A stretch of DNA of 64,000 nt from Halomonas maura (GCF_030409305.1 NZ_JAUFPQ010000016.1:141214-205213), one strand, 5' to 3'; positions 46,132-56,913 are shown, counted from the first letter of the stretch. Translations and numbers: made by a program. Notes: generated from the letters alone by a model not told the origin.

Positions 46132-48540
46132 ATGGTGGACCCCTTGACGGTGGAGGCGGTGTTCCGGCGCTGCCCGAGCGAGAGTTTCGACTTCGCGCTG
46201 ACCAGCGACCTCGACCCCCTGGACCTGATCGGGGGCCAGGATCGCGCCCGGCAGGCGCTGATCCTGGGCACGGGCGTCCGGCATCAGGGCTTCAACCTCT
46301 ACGTGCTGGGCCCGGCCGGACACGGCCTGCGTCGCCTTGTCACGCGCTTCCTCGAGGCCCGCGCCGCCGAGGCCTCGGTGCCGCCGGACCTGTGCTACCT
46401 CAACAATTTCGACGATCCCGCCAGCCCCGTGCTGCTATGTCTGCCGCCTGGCCTGGGGCGGCAATTGCGCGGCGATATCGAGCGGCTGATCGAGGAACTG
46501 GGAAGTGCCATCCCGGCGCTGTTCGAGAGCGACGAGTACCAGAATCGCCTCCATGAGCTGAAGCAGGCGATGGGGGAGCGGCAGCGGGATGCCGTGGAGT
46601 CGGTGCGCCGCGAGGCCAGGGAGCACGCCATCCTGCTGCTCTCGACACCCAGCGGCTTCACCTTCGCCCCCGCCGACGAGAACGGCGAGATGATGTCGCC
46701 GGATGCCTACCAGGCCCTGGAGCAGGAGGAACGCGAGCGCATCGAACGCACCGTGGAGATGCTGCAGGAGAAGCTGACCAAGGCGATCCGCCAGATGCCC
46801 AAGCTGGCCAAGTCTCTGCGCGAGCAGGTCAATGCCCTCAACGAGGAGATGCTGCAGTCCGCCATCGGCGCCCCCCTGGGCGAGCTGGAGGAACGCTACG
46901 CGGATCATGATGGCGTGCTGGCCCATCTGACGGGCATCCGCCGCTCGATCCTCCAGCATGTCGATGCCTTCCATGCCGACCACCCCGAAGTGCCGCCCGA
47001 GGCGGTGTTCAGCCGGTTGGGCATCAACCTGCTGGTGGACCACGGCGATACCGAGGGCGCACCGGTGGTCTTTCAGGACCTGCCCAGCCATCAGCACCTG
47101 GTGGGGCGGATCGAGCATCAGGTGCACAACGGCACCCTGCTCACCGACTACCGCCTGATCCGTGCCGGGGCCCTGCATCGCGCCAACGGCGGTTACCTGG
47201 TGCTGGAGGTGCGCGGCCTGCTGACCCAGCCCGGGGCCTGGGAGACCCTCAAGCGGGTGCTGGACGCCGAACAGATCCGCACCGAGTCCCTCGAACAGGC
47301 CTATGGGCTGATCAGCACCCTGACCCTCGAGCCCGAACCGGTGCCGCTGGATATCAAGGTCGTCCTGCTGGGCGATCGCCTGCTCTACTACCTGCTCTGC
47401 GAGCATGACCCGGACTTCCTGGAGCTGTTCAAGGTCCAGGCCGACCTGGACGACGCCTTCGACCGCGACACCGGCAAGCTCGATCTCTATGCGCGCATGG
47501 TGGCCATGCTCGTCCAGGAGGAACGCCTGCGCCCCCTGGATCCGGAAGGCGTGGCCGCGGTGATCGAGCGGGCCGGCCGCCTGGCCGGTGACCAGCGCAA
47601 ACTCACCGCCCACCATCGCGACCTGCACGACCTGCTGGTGGAGGCCGACCACTGGGCCGAGATCGCGGGTCGGGACGTGATCGGTCGCGACGCCGTGGAA
47701 CGCGCCGTGACCGAGCAGCGCCACAGGGCCGGCCGGATCCGCGAGCGTGGCCAGGAGGCGATCATCCGCGGCAGCCTGCTGATCGACACCCAGGGAACCC
47801 GGGTCGGCCAGGTCAACGGCCTGACGGTGATGCAGCGGACGAATCTCGGCTTCGGGCAGCCGATCCGCATCACCGCCACCGCCCGCCCCGGCAATGGCCA
47901 GGTGGTGGACATCGAGCGCGAGGCCAAGATGGGCGGGCCCATCCATTCCAAGGCGGTGATGATCCTGTCGCGTTACCTCGCCAATCGCTATGCCGGCGAC
48001 GAGCCGCTGTCGCTGTCCGCGAGCCTGGCCTTCGAGCAGTCCTACGGCGGGGTGGAAGGGGACAGCGCCTCGGTGGCCGAGGCCTGTGCGCTGGTCTCCG
48101 CCATCGCCCGGATACCGCTCGATCAGGCCTTCGCCGTGACCGGGTCCATCAACCAGCATGGCGAGGTCCAGGCGGTGGGCGGCGTCAACGAGAAGGTCGA
48201 GGGCTTCTTCGAGCTCTGCCAGGCCCGCGGCGCGCTGGCGGGGCAGGCGGTGATCCTGCCGGCCGCCAACGTCGAGCACCTGATGCTGAACGGCGAGGTG
48301 CGCGAGGCCGTGGCGTCGGGCGCATTCCGGCTCTACGCCGTCCGCCATGTCGACGAGGCGCTGGAGCTGCTGACCGAGGCCGCAGAGAAGAACCGCTCGC
48401 TGGATGACCGGGTCGCCGAGCGCCTGAGGGCGTTCCGCGAGGCCGTCCGGCGCAGCCGTTCGCGCCCCGCCACGCCCGGCGATGGCGGTAACGGCAATAG
48501 CGGCGACCGACAACAGGGAGACGCCGATGGTCGAGCATGA
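46132..48540 (+). CDS. Lon-related ATP-dependent protease (YcbZ/LonB-like)
   Basis: An 802-residue cytoplasmic protease with an N-terminal AAA-like part and a C-terminal Lon-type domain. The catalytic dyad is Ser645 (EGDSASVAEAC) and Lys688 (GGVNEKVEGFF), 43 residues apart exactly as in E. coli Lon. The Walker A-like loop reads GPAGHGLRR, lacking the usual Lys; related proteins of this family also deviate here, so ATP use through that loop is doubtful. A helical insertion (about 150-260) separates the AAA halves. ATG at 46132 has AGGAG upstream. It overlaps the start of the Usp-like gene by 14 bases. Confidence 0.88.
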   Translation: MVDPLTVEAVFRRCPSESFDFALTSDLDPLDLIGGQDRARQALILGTGVRHQGFNLYVLGPAGHGLRRLVTRFLEARAAEASVPPDLCYLNNFDDPASPVLLCLPPGLGRQLRGDIERLIEELGSAIPALFESDEYQNRLHELKQAMGERQRDAVESVRREAREHAILLLSTPSGFTFAPADENGEMMSPDAYQALEQEERERIERTVEMLQEKLTKAIRQMPKLAKSLREQVNALNEEMLQSAIGAPLGELEERYADHDGVLAHLTGIRRSILQHVDAFHADHPEVPPEAVFSRLGINLLVDHGDTEGAPVVFQDLPSHQHLVGRIEHQVHNGTLLTDYRLIRAGALHRANGGYLVLEVRGLLTQPGAWETLKRVLDAEQIRTESLEQAYGLISTLTLEPEPVPLDIKVVLLGDRLLYYLLCEHDPDFLELFKVQADLDDAFDRDTGKLDLYARMVAMLVQEERLRPLDPEGVAAVIERAGRLAGDQRKLTAHHRDLHDLLVEADHWAEIAGRDVIGRDAVERAVTEQRHRAGRIRERGQEAIIRGSLLIDTQGTRVGQVNGLTVMQRTNLGFGQPIRITATARPGNGQVVDIEREAKMGGPIHSKAVMILSRYLANRYAGDEPLSLSASLAFEQSYGGVEGDSASVAEACALVSAIARIPLDQAFAVTGSINQHGEVQAVGGVNEKVEGFFELCQARGALAGQAVILPAANVEHLMLNGEVREAVASGAFRLYAVRHVDEALELLTEAAEKNRSLDDRVAERLRAFREAVRRSRSRPATPGDGGNGNSGDRQQGDADGRA

Positions 48541-49303
48541 GGGACGTCAGGCCGGCGCGGAAGGCGACATCGCCATGGCCGTGGTGCGGGTGCTCGCCCT
48601 GCTCGATGCTTCCCGACACAGCCTGGCGGCGTTGTCCGTCGCCGTGCGTCTCGCCGAGCGACAGGGAGCCGAGCTGGTCGCGGTCTACGTCGAGGACCAG
48701 GACCTGTTGCACAGCGTCGCCTTTCCCTTCGCCCGGGAAGTGGGGGGCCATTCCGGACAGGTGCGTCGCCTCACCGCCCCCCAGCTAGAGGCGAGCCTGG
48801 CACGCCAGGCGGAGCGGGTCAGCCAGGCGCTGGAACTCGCCGTGGCCGGTAGGCGGCTCCGGCATTCGCTGCAGATCAGCCGAGGCCGGGTGATTCCCGA
48901 GGCGTTGTCCCTCGCCACTCCCGGGGACATCATGCTGCTCGGCAAGGCCGGACCGGCCGCTCGCTTCGGCGCGCGACTGGGCACCACCAGCCTGGGGCTG
49001 ATCCTCTCCGCCCCCTGTCCGGTGGTTGTCTGGGACGAGGAGGGGGGACCGGCGGCGCCGGGCCCGCTACGGGTGCTGGTGGATCCGGCCTCTGGCGACG
49101 CACCCTCGGTCCCTTCGCCGTTGTCGACGCTCTTCGACGGCACGGAGCCGATTCCCCGCCGCGACGCGGCCACGCTGATGCGCCGGCTGGCGGTGTGCCG
49201 CGGCGGTGCGCTGCTGCTGCATCGTGACGAGCTTCGCGGCTTGCTCGCCGAGGATCCCGACTGGCTGTCCCGTCTGGCCATGCCGGTCGTCGTGGTGCCC
49301 TGA
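48527..49303 (+). CDS. Universal-stress-like protein (UspA superfamily)
   Basis: A 258-residue protein. The N-terminal half is Usp-like: strand VLALLDASRHSLAALSVAVRLAERQGAELVAVYVED and later GDIMLLGKAGPAARFGARLGTTSLGLILSAPCPVVVW, the usual nucleotide-binding end. The C-terminal half (from PLRVLVDP) could be a second, degenerate Usp domain. ATG at 48527, inside the protease gene, is preferred because AGGGAG lies seven bases upstream. Translational coupling to the Lon-like protease suggests a stress role; its ligand is unknown. Confidence 0.75.
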   Translation: MVEHEGRQAGAEGDIAMAVVRVLALLDASRHSLAALSVAVRLAERQGAELVAVYVEDQDLLHSVAFPFAREVGGHSGQVRRLTAPQLEASLARQAERVSQALELAVAGRRLRHSLQISRGRVIPEALSLATPGDIMLLGKAGPAARFGARLGTTSLGLILSAPCPVVVWDEEGGPAAPGPLRVLVDPASGDAPSVPSPLSTLFDGTEPIPRRDAATLMRRLAVCRGGALLLHRDELRGLLAEDPDWLSRLAMPVVVVP

Positions 49304-49355
49304 GCCGGCGACTTTTGGCATCATGTCGGCCTCCATGCCTGCTAGGACTGCTTCC

Positions 49356-49778
49356 ATGACGTATTTCCTGGTGATGGGCGGCCTGGCGCTGTCGGTCTCC
49401 TTCACCCTGGGCTGGGGGCTGTGGCGGACCGGTCGCTGGCTGTTCGGTCGCCTGGGCCGCCGGCGGGCCGCGCCGTCGCGCTCCGCCGCCAAGCCCCGGC
49501 GGGGCGGCAATGCCACTCGCGCCGCGCGCCGGCCGACCCCGTCACGCCCCTGGCGTCTCACCCGCGCCCTGGCGCCGCTGGGCTCGGCGCTGCCCCTGGG
49601 CCTGGTGACCCTGCTGCTGTATGGCGGCTGCCGGCTGGCGGCCCATGGCATGACCGCCCGCGACCACACGGCGCCCGGCGCCTTCCACCGGCTGGTCGAG
49701 GGCCTCGGCTGGACCGCCGCCGGCCTGATCGGGCTGTCACTGCTGGGCCTGGTGGCGGCCTGGCGATGTCGGCGTTGA
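49356..49778 (+). CDS. Small hypothetical membrane protein
   Basis: A 140-residue protein with two or three hydrophobic segments (FLVMGGLALSVSFTLGWGLW, LAPLGSALPLGLVTLLLYGG and GLGWTAAGLIGLSLLGLVAAW) separated by a very basic Arg/Pro/Ser loop (about 28-60). I do not recognise a family. ATG at 49356 has AGGA at 49344-49347; upstream in-frame starts at 49323 and 49335 add little. It follows the Usp-like gene by 52 bases and precedes ggt by 57. Confidence 0.6.
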   Translation: MTYFLVMGGLALSVSFTLGWGLWRTGRWLFGRLGRRRAAPSRSAAKPRRGGNATRAARRPTPSRPWRLTRALAPLGSALPLGLVTLLLYGGCRLAAHGMTARDHTAPGAFHRLVEGLGWTAAGLIGLSLLGLVAAWRCRR

Positions 49779-49835
49779 GCCGGCATCGCCTATGCTGGGG
49801 GGAACTCGATCGGGTTCGTCACGGGAGCCGAGACC

Positions 49836-51665
49836 ATGGACAGACACCCTCCGCCATTCGGCCGACGCCTGGGGCTGGCGGCCCTGGGCGTCCTGCTGGT
49901 GCTGGTGCCACCGCCGGGCGAGGCCGAGTCGTCGTTCCAGTACCAGCGCCCCGACGCCCTTCCCGACCCGGCCGCCGACGAGGGTGCCCCGCCCGGCGTG
50001 ACCGCCGAGTCCTTCGCCATCGTCACCCCGCACCCGCTGGCCACCGATGCCGGCCACCAGGTCCTCGCGGCCGGTGGCGCGGCCATCGATGCCGCCGTCG
50101 CCGCGCAGTTGGTGTTGACCCTGGTGCAGCCCCAGTCGACGGGCATCGGCGGGGGCGGCTTCCTGATGCTCTATGACGGGGAGCAGGTGCGGGCCTTCGA
50201 CGGTCGGGAGAGCGCTCCCTCGGGCGTGGAGGAGACGTTGTTCATGGACGGGGAGGGCGAGCCGCTGGCCTTTCCCGTGGCCGCCTCCAGCGGCCGTGCC
50301 GTCGGCGTGCCGGGCATGCTGAGAATGCTGGAGGTGGCCCACGACGCCCATGGTCGCCTGGCCTGGGCGAGCCTCGTCGCGCCGGCCATCACGCTGGCCG
50401 CGCAGGGGGTTCCGGTAAGCCACCGCTTGAACCACGAACTGGTGGCGGCCGCCGAGCTCGCCGACGACGGTGCGGTGGCCGCCCTCTACTTCACCGACGA
50501 CGGCGAGCCCCTGGCGGCCGGGGACACGCTGACCAACCCCGCCCTGGCGGCGATCCTCGAGCTGGTTGCCGAACAGGGCAGTTCGGCGCTGTATACCGGT
50601 GCGGTCGCCGAGGACCTGGTGGCCCGGGTCCAGGGGCATCCTGAGTTGCCCGGCGCGCTGAGCCTCGAGGACCTCGCCACCTATGTCGCCAAGCAGCGCG
50701 AGCCGCTCTGTGTCCCCTGGCGGCGCTGGCGTGTCTGCGGCTTCCCCCCGCCGTCCTCCGGTCATCTCTCCGTCATGCAGGTCCTCGGCACGCTCGCCCA
50801 GCTATCTCCGCTGGAGGCGCCGCTGGAGAAGGAGCGGCCCACGGCAGCCTGGCTGCACCGCTTCGTCGAGGCCTCGCGACTGGCCCTCGCCGACCGCAAC
50901 CGCTACATCGCCGACCCGGGCTTCGTCGATCCGCCGGCCGGCGACTGGTCGACGCTGCTGGCCGACGATTACCTGGCTCATCGCGCCGGCCTCATCGGCG
51001 AGCAGCGCATGGGCGATGACCGGGCGCTGGCGGGCAATCCGGGCCCGCTGAAGAGTGCCCGGGCGATGCAGCCCGTCCAGCCGGAGCGTGGCACGAGCCA
51101 CGTCAGCGTCATCGATGGCGACGGGCAGGCCGTGGCCATGACCACCTCCCTCGGACAGGCGTTCGGGGCCCGGCTGCTGGCAGACGGGGGCACCGGCAAG
51201 GCCGGGGGCTACCTGCTCAACAGCGGGCTGGCGGATTTCGCCTTTCGGCCGGCGGATGACCAGGGCACCCCGTTCGCCAATCGGGTCGCCGCCGGCAAGC
51301 GACCGCGCTCGAGCATGAGCCCGACCCTGGTCCTCGACCGGGAAAGCGGTGACCTGGTGGCGAGCCTGGGGGCCGCCGGCGGCGACGCCATCGTCCACTA
51401 CCTCGCGAAGACCCTGGTGGCCCTGCTGGACTGGCGGCTCGACCCGGCCACGGCCATCGGCCTGCCGCATGTGGTCACCCGTGACGGGGTGGTCAGCCTC
51501 GAGGCGGACGGCTACCCCCAGGCGGTCCACGCGGCCCTCGCCGAGCGTGGGCATGACGTCGAGGCCGGTGCGCTGCCCAGCGGCCTGCAGGTCCTGCGAC
51601 GCACCGACGATGGCCTGGTCGGGGCCAGCGACCCGCGAGGGGACGGCACCGCGAGTGGTGACTGA
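49836..51665 (+). CDS. ggt: Gamma-glutamyltransferase
   Basis: A 609-residue periplasmic N-terminal-nucleophile hydrolase acting on glutathione and gamma-glutamyl amides. The N-terminus has a signal peptide (RLGLAALGVLLVLVPPPGEA). The proenzyme is cut before Thr420 (RGTSHVSVID), the catalytic nucleophile. GIGGGGFLMLY, GRESAP and the C-terminal RPRSSMSPTLVL with GAAGGDAI are family features. Length is normal. It is convergent with the GDPD gene, 8 bases away. Confidence 0.95.
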   Translation: MDRHPPPFGRRLGLAALGVLLVLVPPPGEAESSFQYQRPDALPDPAADEGAPPGVTAESFAIVTPHPLATDAGHQVLAAGGAAIDAAVAAQLVLTLVQPQSTGIGGGGFLMLYDGEQVRAFDGRESAPSGVEETLFMDGEGEPLAFPVAASSGRAVGVPGMLRMLEVAHDAHGRLAWASLVAPAITLAAQGVPVSHRLNHELVAAAELADDGAVAALYFTDDGEPLAAGDTLTNPALAAILELVAEQGSSALYTGAVAEDLVARVQGHPELPGALSLEDLATYVAKQREPLCVPWRRWRVCGFPPPSSGHLSVMQVLGTLAQLSPLEAPLEKERPTAAWLHRFVEASRLALADRNRYIADPGFVDPPAGDWSTLLADDYLAHRAGLIGEQRMGDDRALAGNPGPLKSARAMQPVQPERGTSHVSVIDGDGQAVAMTTSLGQAFGARLLADGGTGKAGGYLLNSGLADFAFRPADDQGTPFANRVAAGKRPRSSMSPTLVLDRESGDLVASLGAAGGDAIVHYLAKTLVALLDWRLDPATAIGLPHVVTRDGVVSLEADGYPQAVHAALAERGHDVEAGALPSGLQVLRRTDDGLVGASDPRGDGTASGD

Positions 51666-51673
51666 CCTGGCCG

Positions 51674-53563
51674 TCATCCCCGCAGCCAGTTGCGCAGCTT
51701 GACCAGCATCAGGGCGCCATCGCCGAGGCGGTGGCGTTCGGTGATCAGCGCCGCCAGCCGGTCCGGCCGGTCGGTGATGATGCCGTCCACGCCGAGGTCG
51801 ATCAGCCGCGACATGCGCGTCGGGTCGTTGATGGTCCAGGCGTGGAGTCGGTAGCCATAGTGGTGGGCGCGGCGGACCTCGTCCGCGTCGATCCGGTTGT
51901 GGCGCAGGGCCAGGGCATCGAAGCCCCGGCGCGGCAGGGTGCCGCGCATCACCAGCTGGGCCAGCAGGATGGTCCGGGCGCGGGGGGCCTGGCGCTCGAT
52001 CTCGGCGAGCAGCGGGTAGGCCTGGGTCGCCAGCGCCACCTGCGTCAGCACATCGGGCTCGCCGCAGGCGGCGCGCTGGATGCCGTCGGGCGCTCGCTCG
52101 CGGCAGGCCAGGCGGGCCGCACGTTCCTCGGCCAGGACGTCGAGCACCCGTCGCACCAGGGTCGCGCCGTCCCCCGACGAGGGCTTGAGCTCGATCATCA
52201 GCCCGGCGCGACCGCGTACCCGCACCAGCGCCTCGTCGAGGCCGGGAATCCGGGTCCCCACGAAGGGCGCGCCGAACCAGCGGCCCACGTCCACCTCGGC
52301 GAGGCGGGCACGCTCGAGGTCGGCGATGCGCCGCGCATCGCCGCCGAGCCGTGCCAGGCTGCTGTCGTGATGGAGGACCACCTGCGCGTCGGCGGTCAGG
52401 CGGGCATCGACCTCGATGAGATCGGCACCGTCGACGATGGCCTGGTCGATGGCCGCCAGGGTATTCTCCGGGGCCTTCAGCGAACTCCCGCGATGGGCGA
52501 TGATCGCCACCTCCTCGCGCAGTTCGAAGCGATTGACGATCAACCAGGCCTGGCCGATCGCGAACAGCACCACCGCCAGCTCCACGGCCCAGGCCAGCCG
52601 GCCCGGATGGGCGTCGGGGGGTGGCGCCGGCGGCCTGGGCTCGCGATGGGCCAGGCGCAGGTAGAGGCAGGCCCCCATCAGGGCGTTGGCCGCGATGCCG
52701 AGGAAGGTGATGGCCAGCGTGACCAGCACGTAGAGTCCCACGTAGCCGAGCATGGCGGGGACCAGTACCGCCTGGCGGTCGGGCAGGTTGCCGAGCAGGG
52801 GCGTGAAGAGGGCATCGAAGGCGGCGCTCGCCGCGAGCGGCAGGGCGAGGATCACCGCCAGCAGCACCAGGATCGACAGGGCGATGTCGTGCCCGCGGCC
52901 GCGGGTCAGGGCGACGCTGCGGGCCAGGGCGCGACGCGGAGACGCCTCCTCGAGGATCAGCACCGGCAGGGCCAGGTGCCAGCGGGTGTAGAGGGTGGCG
53001 GCCGCTACCGCCCAGAGCAGCACCAGTGGCAGGGCGGCGGCCAGGAAGCCCCAGAACGCCGGCGGGCGCACCTGCTGGACGTAGTAGGGGTCCAGGTGAC
53101 CCAGGATGAGGCCGTGCAGGCCCACCAGGGCCAGCACCAGCGGCAGCGACAGCAGCAGCTGGCTGCCGACCTGCAGGACGACCAGGCCGCACAGTGCCGG
53201 CAGCCGCCTCAGACAGCCCCAGAGGGCCTCGAAGGCCAGGCGGACGTGATGGTCCCGCGGGCGCACCGCGACCAGGGTCATGCCGGCCTGCTGCAGGTAG
53301 AGCAGCAGGAAGATGACCCCCAGGGCGGCCAGCAGCCACGCCTGGCCGCCGGGGGTCAGCAGGATCTCGAGCAGGGCCCCCGGGGAGAGCAGCGGCCGCC
53401 CGAAGTGCCCGAGCAGATGGGCCAGGGCCCAGCCCGCCGCCGGCAGCAGCAGGCTGGAGGCCAGCAGCGTGAAGAACAGGTGATAGGCGACGAGCGGGCG
53501 CAGGTGCTCGCGCAGGCTGCGCAGCACATCGCCGGTCAGTCGTGGCAGGGCCAGCATGAACAC
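51674..53563 (-). CDS. Glycerophosphodiester phosphodiesterase with N-terminal membrane domain
   Basis: A 629-residue protein. About six to seven hydrophobic helices occupy residues 1-320 (the GPDPase membrane domain), then comes a catalytic GDPD barrel with AHRGSSLKAPENTLAAIDQAIVDGADLIEVDA, VVLHHDS and IELKP, the metal and catalytic residues of the family. Active sites would face outside if the last helix (AVELAVVLFAIGQAWLIV) anchors it. It would hydrolyse glycerophosphodiesters from membrane lipids to glycerol-3-phosphate. It lies 65 bases after rraA on the same strand. Confidence 0.92.
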   Translation of the reverse strand: MFMLALPRLTGDVLRSLREHLRPLVAYHLFFTLLASSLLLPAAGWALAHLLGHFGRPLLSPGALLEILLTPGGQAWLLAALGVIFLLLYLQQAGMTLVAVRPRDHHVRLAFEALWGCLRRLPALCGLVVLQVGSQLLLSLPLVLALVGLHGLILGHLDPYYVQQVRPPAFWGFLAAALPLVLLWAVAAATLYTRWHLALPVLILEEASPRRALARSVALTRGRGHDIALSILVLLAVILALPLAASAAFDALFTPLLGNLPDRQAVLVPAMLGYVGLYVLVTLAITFLGIAANALMGACLYLRLAHREPRPPAPPPDAHPGRLAWAVELAVVLFAIGQAWLIVNRFELREEVAIIAHRGSSLKAPENTLAAIDQAIVDGADLIEVDARLTADAQVVLHHDSSLARLGGDARRIADLERARLAEVDVGRWFGAPFVGTRIPGLDEALVRVRGRAGLMIELKPSSGDGATLVRRVLDVLAEERAARLACRERAPDGIQRAACGEPDVLTQVALATQAYPLLAEIERQAPRARTILLAQLVMRGTLPRRGFDALALRHNRIDADEVRRAHHYGYRLHAWTINDPTRMSRLIDLGVDGIITDRPDRLAALITERHRLGDGALMLVKLRNWLRG

Positions 53564-53628
53564 CGCCGAGACGAGGTCATGCCCTCAGGGTGGCACCGAC
53601 CGGGGCGCCTGGGCAATGCCTCGGACGC

Positions 53629-54114
53629 TCACGGCAGCGTCAGGCGCTCGTCGGCCACCAGGATGCCGTTGTTGTCGGCATAGAGCCACTGGCCGGGGGT
53701 GATCGTCACCCCGGCGAAGCCGACCGGGAGATCCCGCTGGCCCTCGCCGCGCTTCTCGCTCTTGCGCGGATGGGCGGCCAGGGCCTGGATGCCGAGCTCG
53801 GTCTCGGCCAGGATGTCCACGTCGCGCACGCAACCGTACAGGATCACGCCCGCCCAGCCGTTGCCGGCGGCCTGCTCGGCCAGCATGTCGCCGAGCATCG
53901 CGCAGCGGGTCGAGCCGCCGGCATCGACGACCAGCACGGCCCCGTCGCCGGGCTCGTCGACGGCCTGCTTGACCAGGGAGTTGTCCTCGAAGCACTTCAC
54001 GGTGCGCACCGGCCCGCAGAAGGCCTCCACGCCACCGAAGTTGACGAACAGCGGCTCGAGGACCGCGACCTCCGGATAGGCGTCGCAGATATCGGGAGTC
54101 ACGATGGGGGACAT
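53629..54114 (-). CDS. rraA: RraA-family protein (ribonuclease E regulator or aldolase-like)
   Basis: A 161-residue protein matching RraA, the trimeric inhibitor of RNase E. It reads [28 protein letters not shown] at the N-terminus, then [20 protein letters not shown] and [13 protein letters not shown], which are family hallmarks. The related fold also includes 4-hydroxy-4-methyl-2-oxoglutarate aldolases, so activity is uncertain, but size favours RraA. Start 54114 has GAGGAC upstream. The frame stays open upstream to 54288, but that includes non-coding sequence and the acnB terminator. Confidence 0.92.
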   Translation of the reverse strand: MSPIVTPDICDAYPEVAVLEPLFVNFGGVEAFCGPVRTVKCFEDNSLVKQAVDEPGDGAVLVVDAGGSTRCAMLGDMLAEQAAGNGWAGVILYGCVRDVDILAETELGIQALAAHPRKSEKRGEGQRDLPVGFAGVTITPGQWLYADNNGILVADERLTLP

Positions 54115-54206
54115 GGCAGCGTCCTCGTCTCGGAATGAGGCCTCGATGATGCCATAGCGGCCGGCGAAGGCCATCCCTCCTTGGTGGTGCCCGGTCGGGC
54201 CGGCAT

Positions 54207-54233
54207 AAAAAAAGCGCCCCGGACGGGGCGCTT
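54207..54233 (-). terminator. Rho-independent terminator of acnB
   Basis: On the minus strand AAGCGCCCCG and CGGGGCGCTT form a 10-bp stem (8-9 bp with a realistic loop) followed by a run of seven to eight T. It lies about 80 bases after the acnB stop and before rraA. Confidence 0.92.
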
Positions 54234-54312
54234 CGGTCATCGGCTCCGGCCGCGCCGCGGGGCGGCGGGCCTTCGATGGTGCGAGCATCGGAGTCGAAGG
54301 GTGGGCTCTGGC

Positions 54313-56913
54313 TCAGGCCTCGGCCACCGGAATCACGTTCGAGGCGGCCTTCTGGAACTCCTCGATCTCGTGGAAGTTCATGTAGCGATAGATCTCGCCG
54401 GCCATGGCGTCGAACTCACCCATGTAGCGCCGGTACTCCTCGACGGAGGGCAGGCGACCTTCCACCGCGGCGACGGCGGCCAGCTCGGCCGAGGCCAGGA
54501 AGACATCGGCGCCATCGCCCAGGCGGTTGGGGAAGTTGCGGGTGGAGGTGGAGACCACGGTGCTCTTGGCGGCGACGCGGGCCTGGTTGCCCATGCACAG
54601 CGAGCAGCCGGGCATCTCCATGCGCGCCCCGGCGCGGCCGTAGATGCCGTAGTAGCCTTCCTCGGTCAGCTGGTGCTGGTCCATCTTGGTCGGCGGGGCC
54701 AGCCAAAGCTTGGTCTTCAGGCTGCCGGCGGGCTGCTTCTCGAGCAGCTTGCCGGCGGCGCGGAAGTGGCCGATGTTGGTCATGCACGATCCGATGAACA
54801 CCTCGTCGATGGACTGGCCGGCCACCTCGGAGAGCAGGCGGGCGTCGTCCGGGTCGTTGGGGGCGCACAGCACCGGCTCCGCGAGCTGGTCGAGGTCGAT
54901 CTCGATGACCTCGGCGTACTCGGCGTCCTGGTCGGCGCGCATCAGGCTCGGGTTGGCCAGCCACTCCTCCATGGCCAGGATGCGGCGCTCGATGGTGCGC
55001 TTGTCGCCGTAGCCGTTGGCGATCATCCACTTGAGCAGGGTGATGTTGGACTTCAGGTACTCGGCGACCGAGTCCTCGCCCAGGGTAATGGTGCAGCCGG
55101 CCGCGGAGCGCTCGGCGGAGGCGTCGGAGAGCTCGAAGGCCTGCTCGACGGTGAGGTCCTCGAGCCCCTCGATCTCCAGCACCCGCCCGGAGAAGGCGTT
55201 CTTCTTGCCGGACTTCTCGACGGTCAGCAGGCCCTGCTGGATGGCGTAGTAGGGGATGGCGTGGACCAGGTCACGCAGGGTGACGCCGGGCTGACGCTGG
55301 CCCTTGAAGCGCACCAGTACCGATTCCGGCATGTCCAGCGGCATCACCCCGGTGGCGGCGGCGAAGGCCACCAGCCCGGAGCCGGCCGGGAAGGAGATGC
55401 CCATCGGAAAGCGGGTGTGGGAGTCGCCGCCGGTGCCCACGGTGTCGGGCAGCAGCATGCGGTTCAGCCAGGAGTGGATGATGCCGTCGCCCGGGCGCAG
55501 CGAGACGCCGCCGCGGTTCATGATGAAGTCGGGCAGGGTGTGGTGGGTCTCCACGTCGACCGGCTTGGGGTAGGCGCTGGTATGGCAGAAGGACTGCATC
55601 ACCAGGTCGGCCTGGAAGCCCAGGCAGGCCAGGTCCTTGAGCTCGTCGCGGGTCATCGGGCCGGTGGTGTCCTGGGAGCCCACGGTGGTCATCTTCGGCT
55701 CGCAGTACATGCCCGGACGCACGCCGTCCATGCCGCAGGCCTTGCCGACCATCTTCTGGGCCAGGGTGAAGCCCTTGCCGGTGTCGGCGGGCTGCTCCGG
55801 CTTGCGGAAGACATCGGAGGGCTCGAGGCCCAGGGACTCGCGGGCCTTGGCGGTCAGGCCGCGGCCGATGATCAGCGGGATGCGGCCGCCGGCACGCACC
55901 TCGTCGAGCAGCAGCTGGGTCTTGAGCTCGAAGGTGGTCAGCACCTCGTCGCTGCCGTGCTTGCAGACCTTGCCCGCATAGGGGTAGACGTCGATGACGT
56001 CGCCCATCTCGAGCTTCTCGACGTCCATCTCGACGGGCAGGGCGCCGGAGTCTTCCATGGTGTTGAAGAAGATCGGGGCGATCTTGCCGCCGAAGCAGAA
56101 GCCGCCGGCACGCTTGTTCGGCACGTTGGGGATGTCGTCGCCGAAGAACCACAGCACGGAGTTGGTGGCGGACTTGCGGCTGGAGCCGGTGCCGACCACG
56201 TCGCCGACATAGGCGACCGGGAAGCCCTTGGCCTTCACGTCCTCGATCTGCTTGAGCGGGCCGGTCTCGCCGGGCGCCTCGGGGGCGATGCCGTCGCGCT
56301 CGTTCTTGAGCATCGCGTTGGCATGCAGCGGGATGTCGGGACGCGACCAGGCGTCCGGGGCCGGGGAGAGGTCGTCGGTGTTGGTCTCGCCGGGCACCTT
56401 GAACACGCTCAGGGTGATCTTCTCGTCCAGCGCCGGCCGGGAGAGGAACCACTCGGCCTCGGCCCAGGACTGGATGATCTCCTTGGCCACGGCGTTGCCT
56501 GCCTTGGCGCGCTCCTCCACGTCGTGGAAGGCATCGAACATCAGCAGGGTATGCTTGAGCTGTTCACCGACCTCGGTGGCCAGCGCCTCGTCGTCCAGCA
56601 GCTCGACCAGGGAGACGATGTTGTAGCCGCCCTGCATGGTGCCCAGCAGCTTGACCGCATGGACGCGGTCGATCAGCGGCGACTCGGCCTCGCCCTTGGC
56701 GATGGCGGTGAGGAAGCCGGCCTTGACGTAGGCGGCCTCGTCGACGCCCGGCGGGACGCGGTTGGTCAGCAGGTCGAGGATGGCCTCTTCCTCGCCGGCC
56801 GGCGGGGTCTTCAGCAGCTCGACCAGGGCAGCCGTCTGCTCGGCGTTCAGCGGCTTCGGCGGAACGCCCGCCTGGGCGCGCTCCTCGACATGTTGGCGAT
56901 AGGCTTCAAGCAC
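54313..56913 (-). CDS. acnB: Aconitate hydratase B
   Basis: An 866-residue iron-sulfur enzyme interconverting citrate and isocitrate. It has the HEAT-like N-terminal domain ([25 protein letters not shown]) and the swivel and catalytic parts with [32 protein letters not shown] and the cluster-ligand cysteines in SCMTNIG and [11 protein letters not shown]. The start is GTG at 56913, with GAGGG upstream; the frame runs on upstream but without homology. It has its own promoter (57014-57042) and terminator, so it is a single-gene unit. Confidence 0.97.
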   Translation of the reverse strand: MLEAYRQHVEERAQAGVPPKPLNAEQTAALVELLKTPPAGEEEAILDLLTNRVPPGVDEAAYVKAGFLTAIAKGEAESPLIDRVHAVKLLGTMQGGYNIVSLVELLDDEALATEVGEQLKHTLLMFDAFHDVEERAKAGNAVAKEIIQSWAEAEWFLSRPALDEKITLSVFKVPGETNTDDLSPAPDAWSRPDIPLHANAMLKNERDGIAPEAPGETGPLKQIEDVKAKGFPVAYVGDVVGTGSSRKSATNSVLWFFGDDIPNVPNKRAGGFCFGGKIAPIFFNTMEDSGALPVEMDVEKLEMGDVIDVYPYAGKVCKHGSDEVLTTFELKTQLLLDEVRAGGRIPLIIGRGLTAKARESLGLEPSDVFRKPEQPADTGKGFTLAQKMVGKACGMDGVRPGMYCEPKMTTVGSQDTTGPMTRDELKDLACLGFQADLVMQSFCHTSAYPKPVDVETHHTLPDFIMNRGGVSLRPGDGIIHSWLNRMLLPDTVGTGGDSHTRFPMGISFPAGSGLVAFAAATGVMPLDMPESVLVRFKGQRQPGVTLRDLVHAIPYYAIQQGLLTVEKSGKKNAFSGRVLEIEGLEDLTVEQAFELSDASAERSAAGCTITLGEDSVAEYLKSNITLLKWMIANGYGDKRTIERRILAMEEWLANPSLMRADQDAEYAEVIEIDLDQLAEPVLCAPNDPDDARLLSEVAGQSIDEVFIGSCMTNIGHFRAAGKLLEKQPAGSLKTKLWLAPPTKMDQHQLTEEGYYGIYGRAGARMEMPGCSLCMGNQARVAAKSTVVSTSTRNFPNRLGDGADVFLASAELAAVAAVEGRLPSVEEYRRYMGEFDAMAGEIYRYMNFHEIEEFQKAASNVIPVAEA

